DNA of 64,000 nucleotides from the NCBI RefSeq assembly GCF_000340215.1, contig NW_006921533.1:5468371-5532370 (forward strand). The letters run 5' to 3'. Source of the stretch: Pseudocercospora fijiensis CIRAD86 (taxonomy: Eukaryota; Ascomycota; Dothideomycetes; Mycosphaerellales; Mycosphaerellaceae). Positions 12,545 to 22,384 of this stretch are shown here, piece after piece; position 1 is the first letter of the stretch; each line of letters begins with the position of its first letter. The notes beneath the pieces were generated by a model. It saw nothing but the letters and a program-made list of their open reading frames with translations. It was not told the DNA's origin and did no database searches. A program made the translations under genes and the position numbers.

Positions 12545-15500
12545 TCACAATATCTTCGCCTCATACGGCTCCGTCAGTGGAATCCTGCTGCTCATCAACC
12601 TCAAAACCGTGCCAGTCCCATTCACACAACTTCCACCATCCTCCCCAAGCACAACAATACTCCGAATCGCCACATCCGTCTCATACCCAAACTGTCCCGT
12701 CATACTAAACGTTCCAGTCGCCGAGTACTCGAAATGAATATAACTGTAACTCTCCTGAACCAGACTGTCGCCATCATCGAGATACAAGTCTCCGCTCGCA
12801 CTTCCGTTCTTTCCGGGAGCGATCACGATTTGGAAGTCGAGTTTTCGGAGCTCCGTCGTGGTGTTTGCGCTCTCGATGCGTTCGGCTAAGATATTGCCGC
12901 CGACGTAGTAGACGGGGATTGATGTGAAGGGCACGTCGTCGACGGTGTACTCGGATCCTGTGCCTGTGATTTTCTCGTGCGTGTAGTAGTCGTAGAAAAT
13001 ATCGTCGGGGAGGTAGAAGGTGGCCGAAGTGCTGTTTTCCACCGTGACGGGCGCTACGAGGACACCTGGTCCCCAGAAGAACTGATAGCCGAGGGAGAAG
13101 GTGTTGGGGTCTTCTGGATAATGGAAGAACATGGGTTGGATGATGGGAGTTCCGGTCTGGTTCTGTGCGTAGAAGGCGGTGTAGATGTAATCGAGGAGTT
13201 TGTATCGGATTGCCATGGCGTTCTGAGCAGCTTTGGTGACTGAATCCCAGAGGTAGAATTCTTGGGATATGGCGTCGTTCTGGTTGTGGTTACGGTAGAA
13301 AGGTGCGAAGGCTCCGAGAGATGCCCAGCGAGCGCAGAGATTCTCCGTCGTGTCTGAGCCGAAACCACAAACGTCGGCGCCGACCATGGGGACGTTGTAT
13401 AGGGCTGCGAATTCGAGGTTTTCGGAGATGGAGATCAGGTAGTGCTCCCAGATACTCAAGTTGTCACCGAGCCACTTTCCGAGTTGGGAGCCGGCGCCAG
13501 CGAAGGTGGACCGAGTGATGATCAGAGGGCGCCTGGTGGGTCGTCGCGCAAGCATTGCAATGCGAGAGGCAGAGGACATCATGGCGCCGTAAATGTTGTG
13601 AGTATCATACTGCACGTACCCTCCATACTGCACGATATCCGTATTTGCTGTGAAGTTGCTCAAGCTGCCCGCTGTGTTGCCGATGTCGTACCCAGGGTTG
13701 ATCAGGTCTCGGCCGGGTATGCCAAGCTGGTCGCCGCTTCCAGCCAAGTTTGACTGTCGTCTGAAAAGATGACCAGAGTTGTGGTCGAGGTACGCGAAGT
13801 TCGCGAAGCGCTTCTTCTTGGCCTGTGGAGGCGAGGAAGATGTGATCGACTCATCTGATGTCGAGAAAATGCTGCCGCAGTCGCCGGTGGTGAGAGTGCG
13901 ATTCTGATCCTCATATATGAATGTTCCGTCTGGCTCAGAACGAACGTATTGGTAGGTGACCTCAGTGTTGGCCGGCATGTCTACAGTAGCACTCCAAATT
14001 GGGTAGTTGTTCGCATTAAGTGGCGCAGCTCCGCTAGCTCCACCATTGTTTCCAATGGTGACAGCGCTACCGTAGACAAGGATATTCTCTCCGAAGAACG
14101 TAGATGCGTCGACGTTGAATGTGACTTGCGCTTTGCAAATTGGCTGGAAATCAGCAGGAAAGCCAGAGATGTTCCTTGGTGAGCCTAAGCGTATGGCAGG
14201 CGGCACTGGTGGATATCCATTCGCCTCGGTATAGGCTTCAGGATTGCTGCAGGGATATGGACAGAAGTTGCTCGGGTCGTTCATGTCAATCCAGAGAGCA
14301 TCGATATCCACGCCATTCTCTGCGCTGAAAAAACTTAGAAACTCGTCATTCCAGTACGTCTGCGTGTTGGGGTGGAACCAGTCCGGAAAAGCCGTGACAC
14401 CGGGCCAGACCACGCCCTTGTAGACCGATCCATTTGAGGTCTTCATGAAAATATCCTGCTCCACTCCGTTGTTGAAGGCATCGTAGTCTTCGTAAGCGAC
14501 TGCTGGGTCGACCATGACGACATAGTGCTGTTGTCGATCGTGCAAGGTCGACACAAGCTGCTGCATGAGATCCAGCGGGAAGCGGTCCTCATCGAGTGTG
14601 AAGACCCAGCGAAGGTGCATGTAGTCGATATCTGTCCACATCGTCTCAAGAGGAATGTTAGCAGCAGAGTAGTTTGCCACAACCTCGGCGACATTATATA
14701 CATCCTGGTAGCCATAACGACACTGATGGAAACCTAGACCCCAGTATGGCATCATCGCTGATTTGCCTGATACTTCAGAATACTGCTGCGCAACCTCGAC
14801 TGGCGTTGGCCCAGCCATGAAGTAGAGGTCAACTACACCTCCAAGCAAATCATACTCAAGATGCTGGCCGTCGGTGTTGTCAATCTTATAGTTCAATCCA
14901 TTTGAGTTGAGGAGGAAGATCGCGTGAGTACCATTCGGACCGCGATGGTCGTAGTGAATGTTGTGAGTACCATAGAGATTCGATCCTGAAGGTGTTCCGT
15001 ACGCGTCGCGGTTCCAAACTGTACGTACATAGTCGGTGGTGTTGAGGCGACTAGAGATAAGCATCAGTCAATCTGTTCTGATCGCAGTGCACAGGCGGCT
15101 TGACTTACAATGGATCAGTATGTTCACCCGTTCCATACAAGTTTGGGTTGTCCGGTAGCGAAGTTCTCAAGCGTATGTACTGGTCTTCAAAGATGAGACT
15201 TGCTGCAGCGGAGTCGAATATAACGTCGCCATTGCTGCGACGCTTTACTGAGAAAGAGAATGGGTCCTCGACATAATCGAAAATAAGCTCACTTGAGCTG
15301 CTCTGTACACCAGACGATGTTGGGCGCGGAAACACGAAGTCGGGCACTTGGTAGGCCTGTTGTGCTGCGTCTTCAATCAGAACGTGCAGTCGCTTGTCTA
15401 GACCACCATATTAGCCAAGCTCGAATTTCGTTGCTGCGATACTTCTTACCAGTTTGGTATTCCACAGTCAGAGCGAGGTTCTCGACATCAGTGCCGTAGA

Positions 15501-15690
15501 CGTTGCAGGCAGGACCATTGAGGGCAAGCTTGGCTGTCAAGCCATTGGCGTTCTGTTGTACGTCACTGGCGCGATAGCCTGGACAAGAAGACGGCGCTGA
15601 GCTGTTTTGTCGTGCAAGAAGCAGTGGACTTGCTGTAACGGCGGAAGCTGTAACGGCCAGGGCGCCAACCAGTCGCGCGAAGATGGCCAT
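12545..15690 (-). CDS. Secreted GH31 alpha-glucosidase with inserted CBM20-like domain
   Basis: Predicted 1,011-residue extracellular alpha-glucosidase that releases glucose from the non-reducing ends of starch or maltose. Exons are 15690-15450, 15397-15109 and 15050-12545, with 52- and 58-bp introns. It has a signal peptide (MAIFARLVGALAVTASAVTAS). The GH31 nucleophile motif reads WIDMNDPSNF (Asp about 432) and the acid/base motif WLGDN (Asp about 706); other landmarks are NLYGTGEHTDP, YWGLGFHQCRYGY, RPLIITRSTFAGAG and PFYRNHNQND. Residues about 481-570 interrupt the barrel with a CBM20-like starch-binding domain (VTFNVDAST, GSAVTIGN, YPIWSATVDMPA, YQYVRSEPDG, YEDQNRTL). The residue after Asn in the nucleophile motif is Asp where Glu is usual. 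Many sequons suggest heavy glycosylation. Confidence 0.93.
13871..14140 (-). other. CBM20-like starch-binding domain within GH31
   Basis: This 90-residue segment sits between the SNPEAY/GFPADFQP part and the LGIPGRDLINP part of the GH31 catalytic region. It shows the CBM20 pattern: beta-strand VTFNV, GENILVYGS, an IGN turn, PIWSATVDMPA, YQYV and a final EDQNRTL. It is followed by a Ser-rich linker (about SDESITSSSPPQAKKK) rejoining the barrel. The assignment is by eye from the family pattern. Confidence 0.75.
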
Positions 15691-16896
15691 CAGCGCCGCG
15701 TCGAGTCTTCAAAGTGAAAGGAAGTAGGATGTTTATTATGAAAGCTGGGGGACCGACGTGGAAGCGGGTGCGGACAATTTTATACCGAGAGCACGGTAGG
15801 CTGCTGTGTGATCATGTGTAGTTCTCGTCCCTTGCCTACCCACTACCCACTGCGGCGCAGCGCAGCGCTTGGTAGACTTGGTGTTGTGGTCACAGGAAAT
15901 TGCTGAGCATTGCAAATGCTCCCAAATGCAACGGATCTGCATGTGAGAGCGTGTCTCGACTGCAGAATCGCTCAGGTCGAAAATAAAAGCATGGTAGCTG
16001 GCGCCTTCCGCAGGGGAAGCTCATGGACTACAGTAGCATCAAGCTCAACTTTCAAGGAACCGCCGTCAACGTGCAGGGATCTTCACTTGGAATTGTTTGG
16101 ATTGTCGGCCATGTGAAGCGGGGAGTGGTACAAACGATGCATGAAATCGGTCCTTGGTTGCATAGCAAGATGGGGACCTGACGACATCGAGTGTGCTCGT
16201 GATTAATGCCACTCGCTTCTCACAGCCAGATCGAGTGTATCCCATATACCAGGATTGATCGGCCAGCGTCAGCTTGTTTCTGTGTTTATGCAAACGAGGC
16301 TGGCAAAGGCCACGCGCAACAAGGCAGTACGCATGGGCGTCTCGGTTCCTGTTGATCTCTCAAGATTTGCGATATGTCGGTGAGCTACACCTGCAGTGCG
16401 GACCTGCGCGCTTGGCAAGAATGCCGCTGAGTCCACAAGGGTTGTACAGAAGGTGGGTGGGCATGCATGTGCAGCTGAAGCGGAGCGGGCGGCATGTGAA
16501 AGCACGCTCTCGCACTCGACTCCGCTTCTCCAGCACCGCGCTCCACTCTCATATCATGTGCTCCCGTGAAGGTGGGTGTCGGTGCCGAGAATGCCGCCGA
16601 TGAGGAGGCTGGAATTTGCAAGCATTCTGCAATGAAAGCAAGCGAGAGGAGGCGGCTTGCGAGATTGGACAGCGTAATGTTATGATGTGAGTGTGAAGGT
16701 GAAGTTCGGACAAGAGCTGGTAGAAAGCGTTTGAGTTTGGCGGCTTAGTAATCTTCTCGTCATCATTTTAGCGCGCGTGTCCCATGTTTTGGCTACGCGT
16801 CGATGAGATAACAACAACAACAACAACCAGACCAGACCATCCGACAATGAGCAGATCATACTCGGTGCAGCTCTGAGTAAGCGCTTGCCATGTCGG
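15691..16896. promoter_or_regulatory. Divergent promoter region GH31 / REV3
   Basis: This 1.2-kb region separates the divergent GH31 and REV3 genes and should contain both promoters. A short CAA microsatellite occurs near 16810-16828. Open frames inside it carry no recognisable domain. No tRNA or repeat was seen. Confidence 0.45.
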
Positions 16897-19800
16897 ATGG
16901 ACAACGATACCATTTTCCGCCTGCGCCTGAACTGCGTAGACCACTACCAGGCGCCTCCGACTTCACTTGATCCGCCGATCTGGGGCCCACAAACAACCAC
17001 ATCGACCCAACTAGGCAAGCTGCCCGATGTGCCCGTGATCAGAGTCTTCGGGTCGACAGAGACGGGCCAGAAGGTGTGCTGCCACATTCGTGGAGCATTC
17101 CCCTATCTCTACGTGCCGTATACAGAGTCCATTGCCAACGACGACGTGGCTCGGTACATATCGACCTTCCGGCACAGCATCGACCATGCGCTGGCCCTTT
17201 CATATCGCCGCAACCCATACGACGACCCTCGAAAGGCTACATTTGTAGCCCATATCAGTCTGGTCAAGGGTGTCCCTTTCTTTGGCTACAATGTCGGGCA
17301 TAAGTACTTTCTCAAGGTCTATCTTCTCAACCCCCTCCACATGACCCGCTTCTCCGATCTGCTCCAGCAGGGTGCCATTCTCAGACAGCTCTTCCAGCCA
17401 TATGAAGCACATCTGCAGTATTTGCTGCAGTGGATGTGCGACTTCAACTTGTACGGATGCGCCTACATCGAGTCCAAGAAGCCCAGGTTCCGAGCACCAC
17501 TGCCAGCATGGGAAGAGCTGGACGACCCTGCCCATTTGTGGCACGACCACTCCATACTGCCCCGGAATGTGCTGGACGCCGACAAGTTTCCCAGACAGAG
17601 CCACTGCCAGCTGGAGCTGGACCTGTGCGTCGAAGACATTCTCAACCGCAATGCCATCGAGCCTCGTCCGCTGCACCATTCATTCATCGAGCGCTTATCG
17701 TCTCTAGAGAATTTGCCTCCAGATGAAAAGCTCGTGCATTCTATGGCAGGTCTATGGAAAGACGAGACGCGACGCCGCAGACTGCGAATGGGACTGACCG
17801 ACCCGTTCTCCTCGCCGTTTCCACCCGAACTTCTTGTCTCGATGTCTGCAGACCCACGAAACGATAGTAAAGGTGGTTGGATACACGAGGACGAGTTCCG
17901 AGAAATGGTCAACGAATTGGCAGAGCAGGAGAAGAAAGCCAGAGGCGGTGGACCAATATCTTTTGAAAGCTTCAGTAGTCAGGCCAATAATGATGACAAG
18001 GATGGTGTCAAGACCGTATTGAGCAGTGTGGATGACTTGTTTCACAGTTCCTTGGACAGGCAGTGGACGGAGACAGAGAAACACGCTGGGGACAACAATA
18101 TATACAGCCAGCAGCTGAGCTTTCAGAATACGCTGGGCACGCAGCGAAACGCGACCGCCGATGCTGCACTCGTCGACGAAAGCAGCATTGCAAAAATCAT
18201 CGACGATGATGAACACTACGGTAGCGATGAGGAGGAAGCAAAACACATCGCTCTTACACAGCGACTCAAGCTAGGTGAAGCTGGTCTCACTGGAAGCATG
18301 GGTGAGGCCACAGTGGATGGTAGTGCCGTAGAAATCGAATCCGAGGCCGGAAAGCTTGATCCAGTCCAAGTACCAGAAAGCATTGTACAGACTGCCCGCG
18401 CAGGTGGCATGAAGCGAAGCGCGCCGCCTGGCAGCCAGACGCCCTTCAAGAAGGCTAGGTTTAGTGTTCAGGATACTTCACCACAACCAGCACATCGCAG
18501 ATTCCGCATTCACGACGCTAAGACATTTGATCGAAATGCGCATGGCTCCTTGTTGCCCGGTAGTGATGGCTTTGATCTACCTCAAGCAGCACAAATTTCG
18601 AGACTGGACACCTCGAACGACCACAGCGCCAAATCACTAAGCTCTGCTCAGCCCTCGGCTTCCCAGCGATCTCAAGGGTCGCAAGGTGTCAGACATGCAT
18701 TTCCGGCCGTGAAGAATCCTCATGACGCAGAAACGCAAGCAAGGCTTAGCCAAAGGGACGATCTGAGTCAGATATGCCAACGAAATTCATCAAGCAGCAA
18801 GAAGACTGCGCAGGAGTTACTTGCGCACAACTCTGTTGAACTTCCTGCAAGCTCGCAGAAATTTTCTGCCGACGTTGGGCCTAAGGTACCAACTCGAGTC
18901 GTGGCCAAATATGCCCGTACCTTCGGACTAGACTCTGACAAAGATGTTTTCGTATTTGGAAGTCTGCCGCCTTCCTATCAAGAGGTGAACGATAGCTTGG
19001 CGCCCTCGGTCATCTACCAGGATGCTTACTATAGCAGCGAGAAGGATGTCCCAGAGCGACCAAGAGAGTACGCTGGACAAGAGTTCCGGCTTGAGAGCAA
19101 CACACTCCTTTACTTGCATGCCTTCGACAGAGGTGGCTCCTTAATAGATGCCAACGTGCGCGCTGTGCACAAACCTGAGCTTGAGCTCGCCGAGCAGAGC
19201 CGCAGCAAAGAGTGTTCTCTAAGAACTTGGGAAATCGCAAAGCCCCCGCCCACTTACGCCGAAGTACAAACTTGGCTGAAGGATGAAGCACCTCAAGAAG
19301 AGAATGATCTTGATTGGCTCGAGGTCGATGGACCACCAGCTGCCTCTCAACTTAGACGGAAGAACAAGCCTCCGCCTGAGCTGTCACAGATCGAGGGGCC
19401 GACTCAGAAGAACAAGCATGGCGCCAAATATTCACAGAAGAACACCAGTACCAGCGTGCAGCACGAGACCGGATACATGAGCACGATGAGTCTTGAGGTG
19501 CACGTGAATACTCGCGGTGACCTGGTGCCAGATCCTGAGCGAGACGAAGTCAACATGGTGGTCTGGTGCATTGCTGATGATCAAATGGATGAGAAGACTG
19601 TTCTCGGAATAGCTGTCTTGGCTCAAGAAGGTGACGAAGACCGCCTTGACCAGATTCGCCGCAATGTGGGCAACGATACCCAACTGGACTGCGAAGACAA
19701 CGAGCTCGACCTAATCAATAGAATGGTGGATATTGTCCGTCAATACGATCCAGACATCCTGACTGGGTTTGAGGTGCACAATGGTAGCTGGGGCTACTTG

Positions 19801-22032
19801 ATCGAGCGCGCGAGGCTGCAATATGAGTTCAATCTACCAGATGAGTTCTCAAGAATGAAGTCAAAGTCACATGGGCGATTCGGCAAGGATGCTGACCGCT
19901 GGGGCTTCACCCAAACATCCACCGTGAGCATTACTGGCAGGCATACGATCAACATCTGGCGAGCTATGCGATCTGAGCTGAATCTGCTCCAATACACCAT
20001 GGAGAACGTCGTGTTCCATCTCCTCCACCGACGCATTCCGCATTACTCCTTCGCTACGCTGACACGGTGGTACCAGAGTAAGAAACCGCGCGACTTGACT
20101 AGGCTGCTTGACTACCTCATCACACGCACCAGGTTGGACCTAGAAATCTTGGATGCGAACGAGCTCATACCAAGGACTTCTGAACAGGCACGTTTGCTGG
20201 GCGTCGACTTCTTTTCTGTCTTTAGCAGAGGCTCTCAATTCAAAGTGGAGTCCCTCATGTTTCGAATTGCCAAGCCGGAGTCTTTCGTGCTCGTGTCGCC
20301 GAGCAGGAAACAGGTTGGAGCTCAGAATGCCCTCGAGTGCTTGCCTCTCGTCATGGAGCCCCAATCTGCATTCTATAGCAGCCCACTGGTGGTGCTAGAC
20401 TTCCAAAGTCTATACCCAAGCGTCATGATTGCCTACAACTATTGCTACTCGACGTGCCTAGGCCGCATAGTGAACTGGCGTGGCACGAACAAGCTAGGAT
20501 TTGCAGACTTTCAGAGAGCTCCAGGTCTACTGGAACTCGTCCAGGATAGGCTTAATATTTCCCCCAATGGTATGATGTACGTCAAGCCAGAGATGCGGAA
20601 GAGTCTGCTTGCGAAGATGTTGGGAGAGATTTTGGAGACTCGAGTGATGGTCAAAAGCGGCATGAAAGTCGACAAGGACGATCGAACGCTGCAGCAGCTC
20701 CTCAATAACAGACAATTGGCTCTCAAGCTGATCGCTAACGTCACGTATGGCTACACGTCTGCTTCATTTTCCGGCAGAATGCCTTGCTCGGAGATCGCGG
20801 ACAGCATTGTGCAGACTGGTAGAGAGACTCTGGAGAAAGCCATTGCGTTCATCCACTCTGTCGAACGATGGGGTGCAGAGGTCGTGTATGGAGACACGGA
20901 CAGTCTGTTCGTGTATCTGAAAGGCCGCACCAGAGACGATGCTTTCAAAATCGGCGACGAAATTGCCAAGGCCGTGACTGATATGAACCCTAGGCCTGTC
21001 AAGCTCAAGTTTGAAAAGGTCTATCACCCCTGTGTGCTGCTAGCCAAGAAGAGATATGTGGGCTTCAAGTACGAGAGTCCCAAGCAGACCGAGCCGGAAT
21101 TTGATGCGAAAGGCATTGAGACTGTTCGTCGGGACGGCACGCCTGCGGAGCAGAAGATTGAAGAAAAGGCGCTCAAGTTGCTTTTCCGCACTGCCGATCT
21201 GAGTCAAATCAAGCAATACTTCCAAACGCAGTGCACCAAGATCATGGCAGGGCGCGTGAGCGTTCAAGATTTTTGCTTCGCCAAAGAGGTCAAGCTTGGT
21301 ACCTACGCAGACAAAAGTCCTCCGCCGCCTGGTGCGCTGATTGCCACCAAGCGTATGCTTCGAGATCCGCGAATGGAACCACAGTACGGCGAGCGAGTTC
21401 CCTACGTCGTCATCGCTGGCGCACCTGGAGCTCGACTGTGGGAACGGTGCGTGGAGCCAGAGCGACTGATCTATGACGAGAACGCCGAGCTCGATGCGGA
21501 ATACTACATCAGCAAGAATCTCATTCCTCCTCTCGAACGTATCTTCAATCTCGTAGGCGCGAACGTTCGTCAATGGTTCGATGAGATGCCTAAAGTCCAG
21601 CGCATCCGCATGCTGGGAGCCCAGCGTGAAGGCGAAATCAATGCCAGGGGCAGGAAGACGATGGAAAGCTATATGGGTAGCTCACTATGCCTTGTATGCC
21701 GGACGAAACTGGATCCTACCGAAGCCGACGCAGAAGAACTCGAACTTCCGCTTTGTGCCGCCTGTCGTTACGAGGATTCGACGAATACGCTGCTGGCACT
21801 ACGTCGCAAATACCAAAAGGTTGAAAGGAAGGTCACTGATCTGCAAGATGTGTGCAAAAGCTGCGCAGGTCTGGCCTTCGATGACGAAGTGAGATGCGAT
21901 AGTCGAGACTGCCCCGTCTTCTACAGTCGTGTCAAAGCCAATACTCAGCTGGGTGTCGCAAGAAACGGGATTGGTAAGGTGCTGGAGGAATTCGAGAGGG
22001 AGGTTCTGAAGAGAGAGGATTTGGAGTGGTGA
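16897..22032 (+). CDS. REV3: DNA polymerase zeta catalytic subunit Rev3
   Basis: B-family DNA polymerase that extends from mismatched or damaged primer ends during translesion synthesis, working with Rev7 and, in other fungi, Pol31/Pol32. A single open reading frame gives 1,711 residues. Motif A is DFQSLYPSVMIAYNY (Asp 1168), motif B KLIANVTYGYTSASFSG (from 1277) and motif C YGDTDS (1331-1336, both aspartates intact). The 3'-5' exonuclease residues are not evident, as expected for Rev3. The end carries two cysteine clusters, CLVC (1598-1601) with LCAAC, then CKSC with CDSRDC, the latter expected to bind an iron-sulfur cluster. The amino end (MDNDTIFRLRLNCVDHYQAPP) matches family starts. The frame is open 12 bp farther upstream only through a TTG, so ATG 16897 is used. 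The middle third is hydrophilic and poorly conserved, as usual. Confidence 0.96.
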   Translation: MDNDTIFRLRLNCVDHYQAPPTSLDPPIWGPQTTTSTQLGKLPDVPVIRVFGSTETGQKVCCHIRGAFPYLYVPYTESIANDDVARYISTFRHSIDHALALSYRRNPYDDPRKATFVAHISLVKGVPFFGYNVGHKYFLKVYLLNPLHMTRFSDLLQQGAILRQLFQPYEAHLQYLLQWMCDFNLYGCAYIESKKPRFRAPLPAWEELDDPAHLWHDHSILPRNVLDADKFPRQSHCQLELDLCVEDILNRNAIEPRPLHHSFIERLSSLENLPPDEKLVHSMAGLWKDETRRRRLRMGLTDPFSSPFPPELLVSMSADPRNDSKGGWIHEDEFREMVNELAEQEKKARGGGPISFESFSSQANNDDKDGVKTVLSSVDDLFHSSLDRQWTETEKHAGDNNIYSQQLSFQNTLGTQRNATADAALVDESSIAKIIDDDEHYGSDEEEAKHIALTQRLKLGEAGLTGSMGEATVDGSAVEIESEAGKLDPVQVPESIVQTARAGGMKRSAPPGSQTPFKKARFSVQDTSPQPAHRRFRIHDAKTFDRNAHGSLLPGSDGFDLPQAAQISRLDTSNDHSAKSLSSAQPSASQRSQGSQGVRHAFPAVKNPHDAETQARLSQRDDLSQICQRNSSSSKKTAQELLAHNSVELPASSQKFSADVGPKVPTRVVAKYARTFGLDSDKDVFVFGSLPPSYQEVNDSLAPSVIYQDAYYSSEKDVPERPREYAGQEFRLESNTLLYLHAFDRGGSLIDANVRAVHKPELELAEQSRSKECSLRTWEIAKPPPTYAEVQTWLKDEAPQEENDLDWLEVDGPPAASQLRRKNKPPPELSQIEGPTQKNKHGAKYSQKNTSTSVQHETGYMSTMSLEVHVNTRGDLVPDPERDEVNMVVWCIADDQMDEKTVLGIAVLAQEGDEDRLDQIRRNVGNDTQLDCEDNELDLINRMVDIVRQYDPDILTGFEVHNGSWGYLIERARLQYEFNLPDEFSRMKSKSHGRFGKDADRWGFTQTSTVSITGRHTINIWRAMRSELNLLQYTMENVVFHLLHRRIPHYSFATLTRWYQSKKPRDLTRLLDYLITRTRLDLEILDANELIPRTSEQARLLGVDFFSVFSRGSQFKVESLMFRIAKPESFVLVSPSRKQVGAQNALECLPLVMEPQSAFYSSPLVVLDFQSLYPSVMIAYNYCYSTCLGRIVNWRGTNKLGFADFQRAPGLLELVQDRLNISPNGMMYVKPEMRKSLLAKMLGEILETRVMVKSGMKVDKDDRTLQQLLNNRQLALKLIANVTYGYTSASFSGRMPCSEIADSIVQTGRETLEKAIAFIHSVERWGAEVVYGDTDSLFVYLKGRTRDDAFKIGDEIAKAVTDMNPRPVKLKFEKVYHPCVLLAKKRYVGFKYESPKQTEPEFDAKGIETVRRDGTPAEQKIEEKALKLLFRTADLSQIKQYFQTQCTKIMAGRVSVQDFCFAKEVKLGTYADKSPPPPGALIATKRMLRDPRMEPQYGERVPYVVIAGAPGARLWERCVEPERLIYDENAELDAEYYISKNLIPPLERIFNLVGANVRQWFDEMPKVQRIRMLGAQREGEINARGRKTMESYMGSSLCLVCRTKLDPTEADAEELELPLCAACRYEDSTNTLLALRRKYQKVERKVTDLQDVCKSCAGLAFDDEVRCDSRDCPVFYSRVKANTQLGVARNGIGKVLEEFEREVLKREDLEW

Positions 22033-22384
22033 TTCACATGAAAACAAGTCGAAGCTTTGAGCCGTACTACCCAAATGCAGTGCTTAGAATCAATCAAGAT
22101 TCGAAACACGACAGGCGTTTCTCCTTGTACGGGTAAACACGGCGCGCAGCATGTGAGGCGCTCGGAGTTCGTCACGTGACAGCTTTGGAGAGCTCTCAGC
22201 CGCAGATATATAACTTAGGCTGCCTTCACCCGGCCGGTAAGAAGTCTACCTGCACTCGTTTCTTACATCTCAATGTCCTGCTTCACACGTCAGTACTACC
22301 GTACAATCAGGATCGGTGGAGAAAGACTGTACAACTCCGTCGTCACATCACAAATTGCAATGAAAATCGCTATGAAATGCTGAT
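22033..22384. other. Convergent intergenic region
   Basis: A 350-bp gap between the 3' ends of REV3 and the OPT transporter gene. It probably contains only the two terminators. Nothing else was recognised. Confidence 0.5.

Noticed and set aside
16885..16896. REV3 start at a TTG four codons upstream
   Set aside because: The frame is open but the codon is TTG; the first ATG at 16897 begins sequence that matches family amino termini.
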